DNA of 64,000 bases from an uncultured Lachnospiraceae bacterium (GCA_947176065.1 CAMWPB010000015.1:1-64000); one strand, 5' to 3'. Counted from the stretch's first letter, positions 8,207 through 19,867 are shown. Program-made: numbers and translations. The notes: generated by a model not told the origin, from the letters alone.

Positions 8207-8582
8207 TTATATGCTGGATGCAAACGCAGTGTTGAGATTTTTGCTTCAGGATCTTGAAGAACAATTTCAACAAGTGAAAAATATAGTTAAATTAGATGAG
8301 TGTTATGTGACGCTTGAAGTGATGGCATAAGTGTGTTATGTACTGGAGGGTTTATATCAAGTTTCACGCAAAGATATAGTAGATAATTTTCGCAGATTGA
8401 ATTACGACGTTACTATTTTAAATGTAGATGTTTTCTTGCGAGCATTAGAGGTATTTGATAAGCCGCCTAAATTGGATTTTGTGGATTGTTTGTTATATGG
8501 CTATAAGATGGAGAGGGGCATTGATATTGTGACATTTGATAAACAATTAATGAAGCGGTTAGAAAATATTGAAAATTTATAG
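8193..8582 (+). pseudogene. PIN-domain toxin with a premature stop
   Basis: Reading from ATG 8193 gives MHKNSYMLDANAVLRFLLQD..., with the first PIN acidic residue in LDAN. A TAA at 8328-8330 (codon 46) interrupts EVMA*VCYVLEGLY. The same frame then continues to 8582 and contains the later acidic residues in DFVDCLLYG and VTFDKQL. Families of this type usually have E at the stopped position (EVMAEVVYVL), so one G-to-T change (GAA to TAA) explains it. The toxin is probably inactive. Stop suppression or a sequencing error is the alternative. Confidence 0.85.
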
Positions 8583-8950
8583 GATAATTAAACTTAATCA
8601 TATATGTTCACTATTGAAAAAAGCAGAGATATACAGAAGAATAGTTGCAAGAAATTATGGGGCAGAAAGTAGTGATTGTATTCGTTGAGGATTTGTCAGC
8701 GATACATATGTCAGGAATAAAAATTGTATTCAGTTTTAAGGAAAATGTGGAGACCTATAAGTATTCTGGTAAAGATTTGTTTTTATTTTATGTATACAAT
8801 GGGTATGCCTTATTATTTTAGAAGATAATAGGATTTCTGACTGGGTTTTAGATTGTAGAGTTTAAACAGAAGGAATAAAGTTAGTGGATAAACCGATGAT
8901 TAATATAGATACAATCAATTTAATGAGGAGAAAGTAGCGAAAATAACGAA
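8583..8950 (+). other. gap with a possible recombinase C-terminal remnant
   Basis: No intact gene is seen in this 368-base stretch. One frame from about 8655 to 8820 reads VVIVFVEDLSAIHMSGIKIVFSFKENVE in two parts, resembling the tail of a serine recombinase, without a start or ribosome site. A 17-codon frame (8883-8936) precedes the next operon. These are decayed-sequence impressions only. Confidence 0.3.
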
Positions 8951-10387
8951 ATGGATAAAGCTTTTGATTCAGTTTTACAGAATGAGGTAGATGCTGCTGT
9001 TATCGCAAAAACATCATATTATTATTGGGGAGAGCGTTTCCGTTATCAATGTTTGTATTGTGGTGAGGAAGTCTATCTTGCCGCAGTTGAAAGTAGTGAA
9101 CGCTCTCCTCATTTTAGGCATCGGAGGGGAAATAATGATAAGCAATGTGACCGATATCTTGGACAGCCGGGAGCAGTGGAGCACTATGTACTTATGAGAA
9201 AGCATAAGCAGGAGCATATTGAATTTTGCTTTAATAGGGATAGAATCACATTTGAGATTTGTGCCCTCTTTTCGGAAGAAGAACTTCGGGCATATGAGGA
9301 AAGAGGTAGCAGGATGACGGTATCTTCAAAATATTACGCTGAACCGTTTCTATCTATTCCTCTTAGCAAAGAAGTATTTGTTCCGGGCAGAAAAAGCTAT
9401 TTTACCATCACAGAATTTTCAACGCAGTATATTGTCTCTTTTGATTCCGGGTTTAATAGCTGTACCTATCAGGATGTAATGAGAGATACGAAGAAAATCA
9501 ATATATTCAGAGTTAGGATGCAGGATGAACACTGCAGGCATCAGACGTCATCACTTCTTTATACAAATACCGAATATATTGGTATATCTGAGTGTGAAGA
9601 AACTATGCAGGAACTTAAATCTTTAGATTGTATCATCTCAGAAGAACTGTTTTCCTTTGCCACTGAAAACAGGGATTTTTATGGAATGAAGTTTTCTGTA
9701 AAACAAGCGGAGTTCTCTGTTCGATATTTCTTCCAGAAACATGATTATCAGCTAGAAACATCGGAATCGTTCAGTATTTTATGGCCACCGGTTTATGTTA
9801 GAAATTCGTGTTCAATATGTGCTGGAGATACGGTATATGTTCACTCAAGCTTTGAGTTGATTCCTCATGGAAATATAAATGTAGATGATACTTTTACCCG
9901 AGAAATCGATAGGGATGTAATGAAACTTCATCTTGATGATGAAGTCATTATTTATGAAAAAAATATTGATATATGTATTCATAAGAAAAGAGAGTTGCAA
10001 ATGGAAGAAGTTCTGGAAGAACCTGTGATTATATATTCTGACAGATATACCATTTCCGAACAGTACGATTACTTTCTATTTGACCAGAACGGATGCACAC
10101 GGTTGATTCCAGGCTCAAACGTATATCTTTCTGAATCGGATCGGATTGTCGGATATAAAAATGGACATATAAAAGTATATGTGTATGCGTATCAAAAAGA
10201 GAAAATGGATACAGAACAACTTATATATGATATGGTGAAATATCATCCACAGTCAGAAACATTTAATCCGGATGATTTCATGAATATAACGACGGATGAA
10301 ATAGTCTTAGCGTATTTGGAAAACTGTTATAGGAGTGGACGGATTAACACAGTTGTCAAACGGTACATCAAGGAGGGGCTGATTTGA
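8951..10387 (+). CDS. CoiA-like zinc-binding protein, first gene of helicase/methylase operon
   Basis: The 478-residue protein begins with a metal-binding region (residues 30-75): YQCLYCGEEV, then PHFRHRRG and a further Cys in KQCDRY. The C-x2-C...HFxH arrangement resembles the N-terminal zinc domain of CoiA-type competence proteins, which is often joined to a nuclease. I see no clear nuclease motif in the rest, which looks beta-rich. The ATG at 8951 lies some 20 bases after GAGGAG, which is long. Its stop overlaps the next gene's TTG start. AT-rich composition differs from the flanking chromosome. Its role, perhaps recognition of DNA in a defence complex, is inferred from the operon. Confidence 0.6.
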   Translation: MDKAFDSVLQNEVDAAVIAKTSYYYWGERFRYQCLYCGEEVYLAAVESSERSPHFRHRRGNNDKQCDRYLGQPGAVEHYVLMRKHKQEHIEFCFNRDRITFEICALFSEEELRAYEERGSRMTVSSKYYAEPFLSIPLSKEVFVPGRKSYFTITEFSTQYIVSFDSGFNSCTYQDVMRDTKKINIFRVRMQDEHCRHQTSSLLYTNTEYIGISECEETMQELKSLDCIISEELFSFATENRDFYGMKFSVKQAEFSVRYFFQKHDYQLETSESFSILWPPVYVRNSCSICAGDTVYVHSSFELIPHGNINVDDTFTREIDRDVMKLHLDDEVIIYEKNIDICIHKKRELQMEEVLEEPVIIYSDRYTISEQYDYFLFDQNGCTRLIPGSNVYLSESDRIVGYKNGHIKVYVYAYQKEKMDTEQLIYDMVKYHPQSETFNPDDFMNITTDEIVLAYLENCYRSGRINTVVKRYIKEGLI

Positions 10388-12294
10388 ATTATTTGACAGA
10401 CCTTACAAAAGAAGAAATTAAGTATGTATGTACAGTTATCCCGTTTAAAGAGGTATCTGCATACTTCAGAAAATATCCAAAAGAATTCAGCAAATTAAAA
10501 CCGGGATTTCGTGTAAAGTCGTTGAATGAGGAGACTGTCATTCAGACGCTTTGTGATTTTTACAATAGGGATTTTATTGCTTCTTTTCTATTCAAGCATA
10601 TTGACAGATGGATTGAAGAAATTGACGGAGAATTGGTAAAAGCGTTTGAGAGCGAGATTGATCAGGAGGCAGCTTATATTGATGTGCTGTCGCGTTCCTT
10701 TTTTTCAGGAAACGTTGCACTGTTCTTCAAGATTAAAGGAGAAGAAAAGTCCGAAGATTATTTGAAGGTTATGCGTTCATCTGTTTTGTATCAATCTGCT
10801 CATCAAAAAACAAATGGAGAAGAACTGGATTTTTTGAAGAAAAAGCAATGGGAACTTATGGATATTCAGGAAGAGTTAAAAAAGAAGATTTCTGATGAAG
10901 AGAAAAATGTCGAGAAATTGAGAAAACAGGAAGTAGGGCTGGAAGAAGAGCTAAGAGAGAAAACAATGCAGCTTGAGCAAGAACAGGAAAAGAGCATTCG
11001 TCTATCTGAAAAAGTAGATAAATTGGGAACAGAATTGAAAAAAGCTCAGGATGATGAGATATGGAAGACCGCGGAGATGCAACAGAAGATTGACACCCTT
11101 ACTTTCAAACTAAAAGATCAAGCCGAAAAGGTAGCAGGATACGAGACCAGCATTTCTGAATATGCATCTAAACTTTCTACCGCCGAGGATGATATCGAAA
11201 CATGGAAAAACAAGGTGAGAAGTTGTGAGAAGCAGCTCTTTACATATAAAGCGGAAAGAGCAACATTTTTAAAAGACCAAGAATCTGACCAGAAACAGAT
11301 CAGAGAGCTTAAGGAAACACTCGATAAAGCGCTTGGTGTTGAAAAGAAATATAAAGAATACCTTTCTACACTTAGTACAGAAAAAGAATCCTATCTGCAG
11401 AAGAACAGGGAATTGGAAGAAACACTAGAAGTACAGAAAAATATAGAGACTGCTGCAGAAACTGTTTCAAAAAGATACGCAGATAGCAACCGGAAGATGC
11501 CGTTATGCCCTGAAGATATGGATGATTTTGATGAATATTTCAGTTGTAACCTTGAAAACATCGGATTCGACAGGAACGAGGAGGGTTCAGTAGACTTTGT
11601 GGATTATCTTGAAAAAAGCTTCTTTCATGGTATTCCGGTGTTGATAAAAAGAGGACTGGGAATTAATTTAGCTAATTGTCTGGCAAATACGCTATATGGT
11701 GTGCCAGTTGCTGCTCAACTGCTATATTCGGAAGGTGCAGGTGTACAGAAAATAAGAGAGTTTCTTGCCGATATACCTGATCGGGTTGTCTGCATTGATG
11801 GCTTTATTGGGAACTGTAATGAATTGGAATTAATCCCAGTACTCGAACAATATCGTAACAAGATTATCATCCTTACTTATATGTATGATAAGACGCTGAG
11901 TTTTGTTCCCTACGAAATTCTTTCTTCGGTTCATTTTATCAGTGCAGATGTTTTCAGTTCTGTATTAAGAATCAGGGATATTACGGAGAACCCTTCCGAA
12001 GTAAAAGAAATCTCGTCTGTATACAAAAGCAATGCAGAAGTTGACAGCTGGTCACAGAAAATATTCTATGAGATTGCATGCGAATGCGGATTAGGAATGG
12101 ATACAGCATATGCGATGGCTGACATGATCGAAGATGAAAACTATTTGAACGAGATGCTGATGTTCACGCTTCTTCCATATGTGTCCAAAGTTGTCGGGAA
12201 GAATCCTTACAACTGTTCTAAACGTCTTCAGAGGTATGCAGGAGAGGCAGGACGTAGTAAGAAAAAGGATATTTTGATGAGGTGGTTTGGATAG
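10384..12294 (+). CDS. long coiled-coil protein of the helicase/methylase operon
   Basis: I do not recognise this 636-residue family. Residues about 145-375 form a continuous heptad-rich, charged coiled coil (EELKKKISDEEKNVEKLRKQ and onward). Globular segments flank it: residues 1-140, and 390-636, which include VPYEILSSVHFISADVF and a basic end (KRLQRYAGEAGRSKKKD). The TTG start at 10384 has an excellent AAGGAGGGG six bases upstream and overlaps the previous stop by four bases. A structural or scaffold role, as with coiled-coil partners in helicase-based defence systems, is inferred. Confidence 0.65.
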   Translation: MNYLTDLTKEEIKYVCTVIPFKEVSAYFRKYPKEFSKLKPGFRVKSLNEETVIQTLCDFYNRDFIASFLFKHIDRWIEEIDGELVKAFESEIDQEAAYIDVLSRSFFSGNVALFFKIKGEEKSEDYLKVMRSSVLYQSAHQKTNGEELDFLKKKQWELMDIQEELKKKISDEEKNVEKLRKQEVGLEEELREKTMQLEQEQEKSIRLSEKVDKLGTELKKAQDDEIWKTAEMQQKIDTLTFKLKDQAEKVAGYETSISEYASKLSTAEDDIETWKNKVRSCEKQLFTYKAERATFLKDQESDQKQIRELKETLDKALGVEKKYKEYLSTLSTEKESYLQKNRELEETLEVQKNIETAAETVSKRYADSNRKMPLCPEDMDDFDEYFSCNLENIGFDRNEEGSVDFVDYLEKSFFHGIPVLIKRGLGINLANCLANTLYGVPVAAQLLYSEGAGVQKIREFLADIPDRVVCIDGFIGNCNELELIPVLEQYRNKIIILTYMYDKTLSFVPYEILSSVHFISADVFSSVLRIRDITENPSEVKEISSVYKSNAEVDSWSQKIFYEIACECGLGMDTAYAMADMIEDENYLNEMLMFTLLPYVSKVVGKNPYNCSKRLQRYAGEAGRSKKKDILMRWFG

Positions 12295-13310
12295 TGAATG
12301 AATTAATTAATATAATGGCAGATGATATGAACATACGTCCTTATACAAACGAACAGGCTGAATACTTTGGGTATAGGGTCATCTATTCAGCTCTCGGTCT
12401 GTGGTGCCTTAAATCAGCACTTAGTGAGAAGGAAAATAAGAGAGGAATTAGCAAGAACTCACAAAGCATCTTGCTACATGACCTGTCTAAAAAATATATT
12501 GAATTATATCCAATGGCAAAACGCTTTATTTTTGCATCACGTAATACCGATATTGCAGTATTTATCCGAAATATCTATGAACAGACAGGATACCTGCTGA
12601 CACTTGATAAAAATTATAATGTTCTGAATAACAGCGGCGAAACCATAAGAGTCTCTGAAACAGATTATCTGTATCTTGGACTGCCGGCAACATGTTATAT
12701 TGTAAATGGGCTTGGAATCCACTGCAGGAATGGTAGACATGAAGTAAAACTAAATGATTTTCTCATACGTGACAGTTTGACACCGGAAGAATACATAAAA
12801 GTAAAATTTGACGAGTGTGATTTTAATAAACGAGATATCGATGTGGCAGAACTGGAATTTTTCAATCCGTTCTTTTATGGAAATGTATCTAACTCATGGA
12901 ATGGACACATGAAATCCAATATGACGATGGCACGGAAAAGTACGATGGGGCCATATTATAGAACTATTAGAAAAGAAGGTGGTACGTTTCTTTTTGCTGA
13001 TGATAGCAGTGGGGATGAGCCTTATGCCTTAACGGGAGCAGAATTCCGTCGGTTATATATTGCTCTTAGGTATTACTATGATAATCCGATGCAACTCCTC
13101 ATATGTCCGATAGATGAGGTATATTCCTATATACGTATCCTTGGACAACTGCCAAATAGGGAATACTTTTATCTGCTTATGAATGCATGGCCAAGATATG
13201 GCTTTCTCGATAGAAATCATTTTATCATACGAAACGAATTGACAGAAAAGACGGCAGAAGTTCTTGGAACAATAGGATTTACTGCAAGAAAAGGTGAATT
13301 TTATGGATAG
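12294..13310 (+). CDS. unknown protein of the helicase/methylase operon
   Basis: The 338-residue protein has no motif I recognise. It is rich in aromatic residues and Asn/Tyr, with no membrane segment or signal peptide. I favour the GTG at 12294, which overlaps the preceding stop by one base (ATAGTG) and lies nine bases after GAGGTGG. A GTG at 12282 and an ATG at 12315 are alternatives. It overlaps the helicase start by eight bases, so its product is probably made in step with the helicase, suggesting a partner subunit. Confidence 0.65.
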   Translation: MNELINIMADDMNIRPYTNEQAEYFGYRVIYSALGLWCLKSALSEKENKRGISKNSQSILLHDLSKKYIELYPMAKRFIFASRNTDIAVFIRNIYEQTGYLLTLDKNYNVLNNSGETIRVSETDYLYLGLPATCYIVNGLGIHCRNGRHEVKLNDFLIRDSLTPEEYIKVKFDECDFNKRDIDVAELEFFNPFFYGNVSNSWNGHMKSNMTMARKSTMGPYYRTIRKEGGTFLFADDSSGDEPYALTGAEFRRLYIALRYYYDNPMQLLICPIDEVYSYIRILGQLPNREYFYLLMNAWPRYGFLDRNHFIIRNELTEKTAEVLGTIGFTARKGEFYG

Positions 13311-16300
13311 ACATACGAGCGGAGTACAGCAGTACTATCAAACAATAAGGAATCGGTTAGTAAATTATATCAAATCGGATTATCTTGCTAACAGCGAAAC
13401 ATTGCTTTTGTATGCAGACGAGCTTCTCGGAGAGATGTGTCCGGATGATATTAACATCGCAAGAGAACCTTACATTGAGACGTCTGCTTCTTATCGCAAG
13501 GTAAATGACGGTATTCGGACAGCTGATATTGAGAATAATGTTAAGGAAGTCCTTTTAAAGCTAGTTGATGCAGGGCTCGGCATTTATTCAACTCCTTTTA
13601 CTCATCAGGTAAAAGCTCTTACAAGTGCTTTGAAGGGGAAAGACTTGTTTGTATCTACTGGTACAGGTTCCGGTAAGACAGAGTGTTTTCTTTGGACAAT
13701 TATTGCGCGTTCTATCGAGGAATCTCTTAACAGGCCGAATGATTTTAAAATGCAAGCTGTAAGAACTCTTATTATTTATCCCATGAATGCACTGGTATCT
13801 GACCAGCTTGCTAGATTTCGAAAGATTATGGGCTCTAAAGAGTTCATGGACATCTTTACATCTTCTTCGGGAGCAGGACGTATTCCACATTTTGGTATGT
13901 ATACTGGAAGAACTCCCTATTCCGGAGAGTCAAAAAAACAGAGTAATATTAATCTTGCAGAGACATACCGTGAACATTATCTTGTGGATGAGAATGCTAC
14001 AGAAGAGGAACAGAAAGAACAGCTGAAAAAAATAAATGGATTCAAGAGCATAAATAAATATCCTGCAAGGTATGGCGGAGAAGAAGGTCTGAAGCATTTT
14101 ATTGATAATCTCGAAAACGACATTCATAAGCCGGGTACTTATGATGCAGAATATATCACCAGATTTGAGATTCAGAATAACACTCCAGACATATTGATTA
14201 CTAACTATTCTATGTTGGAGTATATGCTCATGCGTCAGATGGAGTCAGGTATATGGAATAATACGAAAGAATGGTTGAATAAATCAGAGGAAAACAGAAT
14301 TCTCATTGTCCTTGATGAAGCACATATGTACAGAGGTTCCTCAGGCGGAGAAATCGCACTTCTTCTTGATAGATTATTTTCGCGTCTTGATATTTCTCCG
14401 GAGAAAGTACAGTTTGTTATTACAACCGCAAGTATGCCAGTAGAAGACGAAGGGGCCATATCCAACTTCTTTAACGGCCTTACCGGAAAGAAATATTCCG
14501 AATGTGTTCCTCTTTTTGGTGACAAAGAAATTGTTCGTAATGATTTTAAGGTGATGACGGATGCTGGGGCTCTTGCCTCCATAGGAACAAGTCAAGTTAC
14601 AAAAGCTGAGATTAGTACAAGAATTTGCGCTTTTGCTAAAAATGTGTTCCAGATTAAGTTACCTTCGGATATCACCGCATCAGATGCACAGGAATGGCTG
14701 TTTGAAAATCTTTGGGATTATCAGGCATTTGTGAAGCTTCATGAACTGTGTAGAGACGGTGCAAAATCCTATACAGAACTAAAAACGAAGATATTCGGAA
14801 ACAGTGAGTATGCAGAGAATGCTCTTGATGCATTGCTTGTTGTTGTTTCCCTCGCAAAAAAGAATGGTGAGATTCTTTTCCCTGTAAGATTACATATGTT
14901 TGTCCGCGGAATCCAAGGATTATTCGCTTGTTCCAATCCAAAGTGTACCTGTGGGGCGAAATACTCTGATGAAGAAAAACTTCCTCTTGGCAAGGTGATT
15001 TCTATCCCACGTGAAAAGTGTGAATGTGGCAGCAGGATGTATGAACTTGTTAACCATATCAAATGCGGAGCTTTGTATTTTAAGGTATATGTCCAGAAGA
15101 TATCTGGGAAAGGATATTGGTATGTGTTCCCCAATAAAGGGCTGAGCGGTGGAGCGAACGACCTACAGGAGGCGATTCTTTATATTTGCCCAGACGGATA
15201 TGAACTGAAAGGTAAAGATAAAGTGGGATATCTTGATTCTGTAACTGGAAAACTTTATCTTGACTACCAGAACAGTGATGGACTGATTAAAGTTCTCTAT
15301 CCGGAATATGACGAAAAGCACAATCGTTATATGTTTGGTACATGTCCGAAATGTAAGAAGATCATGCCGTTAAAAAAGCCTACTGACTTAGCAACAAAAG
15401 GTAACATTCCTTTTTATAATCTGACCAAAGCACAGTTTGAACTTCAACCACCAGCAAAGCCCGAACTTATAAATGAAGGTAAGAAGGTACTTTTGTTTTC
15501 GGACTCCAGACAGAATGCGGCAAAGCTTGCACTTGACTTGTCCAAATCATCTGATGCGGATGGGTTCCGTCAGGCTGTTATGTTGGCGGCAAAGAAACTG
15601 TTGGAAGACGGAAGAGAACATTCCTTGAAAGAACTGTACAATATGTTTCTAGTGGTCTGCGTGGAGCAGAGACTGGAATTTTTCTCTGGCGGCAGTGCTG
15701 AAATCTTCCAAGATCATCTTGAGAAGATTCGTAAAAAACTCAAACGACGTAAGGATATTTCAAAGGAGAACTTTGAACCGCTACCATATGATTATTACGA
15801 GCAGTTGTTAACCTTCTTTACGGAGAGTCCGCGCTCCTTCAAGGATATCGGTCTCGGTTTTCTTGGGCCTATGGACAGAGCTCTGGAAGACAGTGTGTAT
15901 GAGCTTGAGGATGATTATGGCATTGTAATTGATGAAGAAATATTTCGTTCCATCTTAGTTCTGCTTTTCTGGGATGTAATGGATGGAAGTGCGGCTCTTG
16001 GTAATACTATTGAGGATGATGTCAGAAGAAACCTTCCGGGACGAAGCAAGATCCAGTCATTTGGTCTTAACGGAGATTATATTACTTCTGTTGATAAAAA
16101 GTTCATTCAGATTGTAAAAGATATGACTGGGCTTAATGATAAAAAGATGGGAGAGTTTTTAAACTGTATAAAGAACAACTTCTTTGGATTAGGAACAAAC
16201 CAGCGATATTACCTTAAACTTGATGCGGTAAAAATTGTCATTACGGGCAAGGATTTTAATTGGTATCGATGCGAGAGATGCGGCAAAATTTCTCCTTACA

Positions 16301-18489
16301 AGCTTGGGGATTACTGCGGCTCTTGCTTTGAATCTAAAAATCTCCATGTCATCACTAATGTGGATCTTTCCAGATTTGATTTCTGGAGAAAACCGGTGAT
16401 TGCAGCCATTGAGGGTAAAGAGAAAATCCATACCATTGATACCGAAGAACATACCGCTCAGCTCTCTCACAAAGAAACGACGAGCGATATCTTAAGTAGA
16501 ACTGAGGACTATGAGATTCGTTTCCAAGATATTGATGTCGGTGAGTGGGGTGAGGATTCCATTGATGTATTAAGCTGTACTACTACTATGGAGGTTGGTA
16601 TCGATATTGGTTCCCTTACAGCGGTAGGATTGAGAAATATTCCTCCTATGCGTGAGAATTATCAACAGAGAGCAGGCCGTGCTGGTCGAAAGAATTCTGG
16701 AATTTCCACTATCGTTACTTATGCCTTTGGAGGTGTTCATGACAGTCACTACTTTAAGCATCCGGACGAGATGATTTCTGGAGAACCTAGAAAGCCATGG
16801 ATTGACAGAGACAATCCGAAAATCAAACAACGTCATTATAACATGAAAGCGCTAAACAGCTTCATGGCGACGGAGCTGATGAGTAGCAAGTTTGACAGTA
16901 TTGTCAAGGTTGGTATCGTTACATTCTGTGAGAAATACGCAGATGCTTTTATCGAACATGCACAATCGCTTGATTTTCCGACAGACAGTACGGTCGAAAT
17001 ATTCTGTAAGATGAGAGATATGGTGCTTTCAGAAGGCAAAAGAAATGAGTATTTCAACGGAGAAAAAGAAACTCCTGCGTTTGATGTATTTTATTCAGAA
17101 GGATATATTCCTTCCTATTCTTTTCCTAAGAATGTCGTAAGATTCTGTGTTGAAAAGGATTCTGAACATGGGCGTAAGGCGCCTAAGGACATTAAGTATG
17201 CTCCTGAAAGGGACATTGCGGTTGCCATTAGTGAATATGCCCCAGGGCGTTTCATTACTATCGATAAGAAGATATATAAGAGTGGCGGGCTGTATTCAAA
17301 TCCGAGACCGAAGGGATATGAACATAATCAGGCGGAATACTATTTCACGAGTAAAGACTACAAGAAAGACATCATTGTCTGCACAGAATGTAATTGGTTC
17401 GGTGACGGGCAGGAAGAATATACAGAATGCCCTTACTGCCATGCATCGGTGGAACGGCATTCAATGATTAAGCCGTGGGGGTTCGCACCGGTTAAGGGAG
17501 AACCGGTCAAGTACGAAGACGAGGAAGAAGAAAAGACATATGCGGAAGCACCATATTATTCCTATGTTCCGAAAGATACGGAAATGCAGACTTATAAGCA
17601 TAGCTACATCCGCTTTGCAAATCTTCAAAACCGCAAGGTATTGACTGTCAATATGGGAAAGAAGAAAAACGGATTTAATATCTGTACAAAATGTGGTGGA
17701 GCAGAAGTGGCAGAACAGCTTCAGACAGGTGATTTTCGCTTCTCTCAGCCGTATCATGACCGTTATCTCTGTAAACATGAAGGCACAGTTGCGACAAATA
17801 TTTATCTCGGATATGAATTCTTGACAGATATGTTTATGTTAGATATCAGGTATGATAATCAGAAGTTAGTATCCAACTACGACAGCGAGGAAAAGAATAT
17901 TTTACGCTCTGCGGCAACGACCCTGCATGAGGCAATCAAAAAGGCAGTGTCTCTTTCGTTGGACATTGATTATAATGAAATCAACGGCGGATGGAGAACG
18001 CGTCTTGAGGAAAACGGCGAAGTACATATCGAGATGTTCTTCTATGACAATCTGAGCAGTGGTGCCGGCTATTCTTCCCTTATCGGAGAAGAAGGAGTGC
18101 TTGATGATGTTTTTTCGAGAACAAAAGAGATTGTGACTGGATGCATCTGTTCGAGGTCTTGCAAAAATTGTCTTGATAATTTCTATAACCAGAGAAATCA
18201 CGATATTTTTGACAGAACACTGGCTGCACAGCTTTTCGAATATGCTCTGGATGGAAAATATCCGGATGATTATTCAGAAGAAGAACAGGAAGCTTATCTG
18301 GCGCCTCTGAAGAAACTGATTAGAGAGTCAAAAGGCATATCTGCAAAAGATAATATTGTATTTGAAGTTATTCCGTCATTAAGAAAGAGGGAAAGAAATG
18401 AAAAGGGTAAACTGTATCTGAACCCTTACAATTTATCAGACTGGCTTCCAAATACTTTTATAGAGTATCTGGGAAAAATCAAGGAATAA
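13303..18489 (+). CDS. giant DEAH-box helicase with DUF1998-type C-terminus
   Basis: The 1728-residue protein has superfamily 2 helicase motifs in order: Walker [11 protein letters not shown] (about residue 120), DEAH in [10 protein letters not shown] (336), motif III TTASMP (about 373), and motif [12 protein letters not shown] (about 1120). At least five Cys clusters ([21 protein letters not shown] with CGSC, CTECNW with CPYC, CTKCGG) point to zinc ribbons. The end, [20 protein letters not shown], matches the DUF1998 pattern seen in DrmA/DrmB of DISARM and DruE of Druantia. ATG 13303 follows AAAGGTG. The operon lacks the other genes of those systems, so it is DISARM/Druantia-like, not assigned. 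ATP-driven translocation on invading DNA is the inferred role. Confidence 0.85.
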   Translation: MDRHTSGVQQYYQTIRNRLVNYIKSDYLANSETLLLYADELLGEMCPDDINIAREPYIETSASYRKVNDGIRTADIENNVKEVLLKLVDAGLGIYSTPFTHQVKALTSALKGKDLFVSTGTGSGKTECFLWTIIARSIEESLNRPNDFKMQAVRTLIIYPMNALVSDQLARFRKIMGSKEFMDIFTSSSGAGRIPHFGMYTGRTPYSGESKKQSNINLAETYREHYLVDENATEEEQKEQLKKINGFKSINKYPARYGGEEGLKHFIDNLENDIHKPGTYDAEYITRFEIQNNTPDILITNYSMLEYMLMRQMESGIWNNTKEWLNKSEENRILIVLDEAHMYRGSSGGEIALLLDRLFSRLDISPEKVQFVITTASMPVEDEGAISNFFNGLTGKKYSECVPLFGDKEIVRNDFKVMTDAGALASIGTSQVTKAEISTRICAFAKNVFQIKLPSDITASDAQEWLFENLWDYQAFVKLHELCRDGAKSYTELKTKIFGNSEYAENALDALLVVVSLAKKNGEILFPVRLHMFVRGIQGLFACSNPKCTCGAKYSDEEKLPLGKVISIPREKCECGSRMYELVNHIKCGALYFKVYVQKISGKGYWYVFPNKGLSGGANDLQEAILYICPDGYELKGKDKVGYLDSVTGKLYLDYQNSDGLIKVLYPEYDEKHNRYMFGTCPKCKKIMPLKKPTDLATKGNIPFYNLTKAQFELQPPAKPELINEGKKVLLFSDSRQNAAKLALDLSKSSDADGFRQAVMLAAKKLLEDGREHSLKELYNMFLVVCVEQRLEFFSGGSAEIFQDHLEKIRKKLKRRKDISKENFEPLPYDYYEQLLTFFTESPRSFKDIGLGFLGPMDRALEDSVYELEDDYGIVIDEEIFRSILVLLFWDVMDGSAALGNTIEDDVRRNLPGRSKIQSFGLNGDYITSVDKKFIQIVKDMTGLNDKKMGEFLNCIKNNFFGLGTNQRYYLKLDAVKIVITGKDFNWYRCERCGKISPYKLGDYCGSCFESKNLHVITNVDLSRFDFWRKPVIAAIEGKEKIHTIDTEEHTAQLSHKETTSDILSRTEDYEIRFQDIDVGEWGEDSIDVLSCTTTMEVGIDIGSLTAVGLRNIPPMRENYQQRAGRAGRKNSGISTIVTYAFGGVHDSHYFKHPDEMISGEPRKPWIDRDNPKIKQRHYNMKALNSFMATELMSSKFDSIVKVGIVTFCEKYADAFIEHAQSLDFPTDSTVEIFCKMRDMVLSEGKRNEYFNGEKETPAFDVFYSEGYIPSYSFPKNVVRFCVEKDSEHGRKAPKDIKYAPERDIAVAISEYAPGRFITIDKKIYKSGGLYSNPRPKGYEHNQAEYYFTSKDYKKDIIVCTECNWFGDGQEEYTECPYCHASVERHSMIKPWGFAPVKGEPVKYEDEEEEKTYAEAPYYSYVPKDTEMQTYKHSYIRFANLQNRKVLTVNMGKKKNGFNICTKCGGAEVAEQLQTGDFRFSQPYHDRYLCKHEGTVATNIYLGYEFLTDMFMLDIRYDNQKLVSNYDSEEKNILRSAATTLHEAIKKAVSLSLDIDYNEINGGWRTRLEENGEVHIEMFFYDNLSSGAGYSSLIGEEGVLDDVFSRTKEIVTGCICSRSCKNCLDNFYNQRNHDIFDRTLAAQLFEYALDGKYPDDYSEEEQEAYLAPLKKLIRESKGISAKDNIVFEVIPSLRKRERNEKGKLYLNPYNLSDWLPNTFIEYLGKIKE

Positions 18490-18515
18490 ATAAATGAGCG
18501 AAGGAGGTGAGATAT

Positions 18516-19436
18516 ATGTTCTATTCCCCATTAAGATATCCCGGCGGAAAAGGTAAATTAGCTGAATTTATGAAATACATGATTGATCAACTTGGACATA
18601 GTGGAGGGACGTATATCGAGCCTTTTGCTGGTGGTGCAGGCATTGCAATTGAACTGCTCCTTCGAGGTGTTGTCAGTAGGATAGTCATCAATGATTACGA
18701 TAAAGGAATCTGGTCTTTTTGGAAAGCTGTTCTTACTGAGACTGATCGATTTATAGAGGAACTAGCAGTTGTTCCTCTTACTATGGAAGAATGGTGCCGA
18801 CAACGCGATATCTGCCTCATGCGAAATGATAAATATAGTTTTGAGCTTGGGTTTGCAATATTTTATATGAACCGTACGAATCGTTCTGGTATTATCAAAG
18901 GCGGTGTGATTGGCGGTATGGATCAGGCTGGATTATGGAAGATGGATGCCCGTTTCAATAGAGAAGAGTTGAGCCGAAGGATAGAGAGTATTGCTGAGAG
19001 AAAATCAGATATAAAGCTTTACAACAAGGATATTAATAGCTTTATTACACGATATATCCCTCTATACGAGGAAAATACACTAGTTTATTTTGATCCTCCG
19101 TATTTTAAGAAAGGAAAACAACTTTATATGAATTACTTCCAATTAGAAGACCATGTTCGTATTGAGAGAACAATAAGAAACCATGTAAAATGTGACTGGA
19201 TTATTACTTATGATAATGCGCCAGAGATAGAATGTATCTATAAGGACTATTCGTTGTGTTTGTATGATTTGGATTACAGTGTGTCTTCTAAGTGCAAAGC
19301 AAGTGAATTTATGATATTTAAAAATGGGATTGTAGCCCCACGCAATGAAGAGCTACAGAAACAAAGGATAAAGATTAATATTCGATTATGCAACAGCGAA
19401 GGAGGATGTGGAAGTGAAAATGTTTTTCCAAAATAG
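18516..19436 (+). CDS. D12-class (Dam-like) N6-adenine DNA methyltransferase
   Basis: The 306-residue protein has the SAM-binding motif PLRYPGGKGKL (residues 4-14), EPFAGGAGIAIELL (about 36-49) and the catalytic DPPYFKKGK (about residue 193), the order of the D12/Dam class. ATG 18516 lies six bases after AAGGAGGTGA. The gene starts 26 bases after the helicase and ends the operon. In DISARM and BREX-like systems a methylase marks self DNA; here that role is inferred. No restriction endonuclease is adjacent. The stretch 19437-19594 after it shows no gene. Confidence 0.9.
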   Translation: MFYSPLRYPGGKGKLAEFMKYMIDQLGHSGGTYIEPFAGGAGIAIELLLRGVVSRIVINDYDKGIWSFWKAVLTETDRFIEELAVVPLTMEEWCRQRDICLMRNDKYSFELGFAIFYMNRTNRSGIIKGGVIGGMDQAGLWKMDARFNREELSRRIESIAERKSDIKLYNKDINSFITRYIPLYEENTLVYFDPPYFKKGKQLYMNYFQLEDHVRIERTIRNHVKCDWIITYDNAPEIECIYKDYSLCLYDLDYSVSSKCKASEFMIFKNGIVAPRNEELQKQRIKINIRLCNSEGGCGSENVFPK

Positions 19437-19594
19437 AGTGAAAATGACATCTATGCTCCTCTTTGCAGACAGGCAAGAATGACGGTTGCCATTGGCTAAT
19501 AATGTAAGATAACTTGTGGTGTTAGCACGTTTGCTGAGCGTTTTTTCGAGGCGAAAATTTGTAGCTATTAGATGTTTCTGAACTCATATTAATG

Positions 19595-19740
19595 TATCTC
19601 AGACTGCAGAAATTGTATGGGTCGTTTGGGGAGGAGGCCAGCTAATCATCCAGAAATCCAGAAATCCACCTATTCCACCTGTCGCATAGTACATGATATG
19701 CGTGTTTTTCACATGATTTGTATAGGGTGGGATGGGTGGA
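19595..19740. repeat. 146-bp direct repeat, copy B
   Basis: This copy matches 7704-7849. It includes the same final 17 codons (reading YLRLQKLYGSFGEEAS then stop) with no HTH body upstream, so it is a truncated tail of a related HTH gene. It also has a TCCACCTATTCCACC-type half-site and the GGGATGGGTGGA end. The homology starts abruptly at 19595, as a recombination breakpoint would. 19741-19867 is otherwise empty and leads to the TTG of the ATPase. Confidence 0.8.
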
Positions 19741-19867
19741 AAGGTGGTGTAGGGACAGGGAGCTGATGGGCGGCTGGAAAGCGATTGCGGTTTTAGAGGG
19801 AATCGGGTATGATGTGATAGAAAGTAGGAAAGTCACTTGAACATGGAAGTGGAAAAGGAGAAGAATA

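Noticed and set aside
8951..19436. Assignment to DISARM or Druantia
   Set aside because: Only the helicase (and presence of a methylase) fits. The defining partner genes are absent and the methylase is of the adenine D12 class.
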